NCBI RefSeq assembly: GCF_004514425.2
Contig: NZ_MYFN02000006.1
Span: 62,001-126,000 of the forward strand
DNA from: Shinella sumterensis
Lineage (GTDB): Bacteria > Pseudomonadota > Alphaproteobacteria > Rhizobiales > Rhizobiaceae
Direction: 5' to 3'
Length of the DNA stretch: 64,000 nt
Shown piece by piece: positions 63,814-64,000 of this stretch (position 1 is its first letter; each line of letters starts with the position of its first letter). Under the pieces are notes generated by a model, which was not told the DNA's origin, ran no database searches, and was given only the letters and a program-made list of their open reading frames with translations. Position numbers and translations under genes: made by a program.

Positions 63814-64000
63814 ATGAAGACAGTTCTCGCAGTCGCAGCAGTACTCGGGCTTTCGGCATCCGCCGCCTTCGCGGATTGCGCCGGGCACAACAAGACCACC
63901 GCGGCGGCGGATGTCGACAGGACGATCACCACCGCCAGCGTCACCACGACGGAAAAGCAATCCCGGCTTCCGGCGGATGCCGATACGATCCGCGTCGAAG
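63814..64000 (+). CDS. Exported hypothetical protein, N-terminal part (partial)
   Basis: The gene starts at ATG 63814, with AAAAAGGAG 6-7 bases upstream, and runs off the window after 62 codons. It begins with a signal peptide (MKTVLAVAAVLGLSASAAFAD, cleavage after AFA). The visible mature part is Thr/Ala-rich with a single Cys shortly after cleavage (CAGHNKTT). No family can be named from this piece. Confidence 0.72.
   Translation, partial: MKTVLAVAAVLGLSASAAFADCAGHNKTTAAADVDRTITTASVTTTEKQSRLPADADTIRVE

Overview
The window is a gene-dense, GC-rich chromosomal segment with no transposase, integrase, phage gene, CRISPR array or plasmid gene that I could find. Content and order (glnB-glnA, gyrA-coaD-ppi-queA-tgt, phaC-sfsA-map-radC-sthA, uvrA/ssb divergence, sdhE-mfd/recG divergence, an NDUFS4-type complex I subunit, invasion-locus-B and DUF992 proteins) point to an alphaproteobacterium of the Rhizobiales, most like Rhizobiaceae (Ensifer/Agrobacterium/Shinella-like). 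The genus assignment is inference from gene order I remember, not from a search.

Layout. 1-3364: end of an ABC transporter operon (ATPase end, two permeases, BMP-family binding protein). 3480-6085: hspQ, a membrane-anchored coiled-coil protein and a lone TAXI-type binding protein. 6176-9842: glnB-glnA behind a sigma-54-type promoter, then the NAD(P)HX repair enzyme. 9904-14476: DUF72 protein, uvrA and ssb, the last two divergent around a GAAC-N7-GAAC SOS box. 14673-23957: GNAT, MarC, gyrA, two small membrane proteins, coaD, two cyclophilins, a DMT permease, queA, tgt. 23970-33505: DUF4864, GFA protein, a long-form PurC, then a leftward run rlpA, D,D-carboxypeptidase-like protein, tmk, holB, metG, tatD and an MBL hydrolase. 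33781-37926: tRNA-Pro, DUF192, a double cold-shock-domain protein, gloA, a YcbK-like lipoprotein and three tandem tRNA-Glu genes. 37961-43111: recJ, hom, an AlaC-like aminotransferase and a small lipoprotein. 43238-49715: phaC, sfsA, map, radC, sthA and the NDUFS4-like protein. 49725-52554: tRNA-Arg, tRNA-Ser and several small, poorly known envelope proteins. 52625-64000: FCD-type regulator, IalB protein, YejA-like binding protein, DsbA-family protein, GST, sdhE-mfd, recG and the start of a secreted protein.

Themes: nitrogen control (glnBA), DNA repair (uvrA, ssb, recJ, radC, mfd, recG, holB), tRNA modification and charging (queA, tgt, metG, four kinds of events at tRNA loci), cell-wall maintenance (rlpA, carboxypeptidase-like protein, YcbK-like protein) and carbon storage/redox (phaC, sthA).

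I do not see a clear new multi-gene system. The most unusual items are a carboxypeptidase-family protein that has lost residues of two of its three catalytic motifs, two separate pairs of very small membrane proteins (41+57 and 41+58 residues), a perfect 20-bp inverted repeat ahead of the aminotransferase-hom operon, and a triplicated tRNA-Glu unit in which each copy keeps its own promoter.
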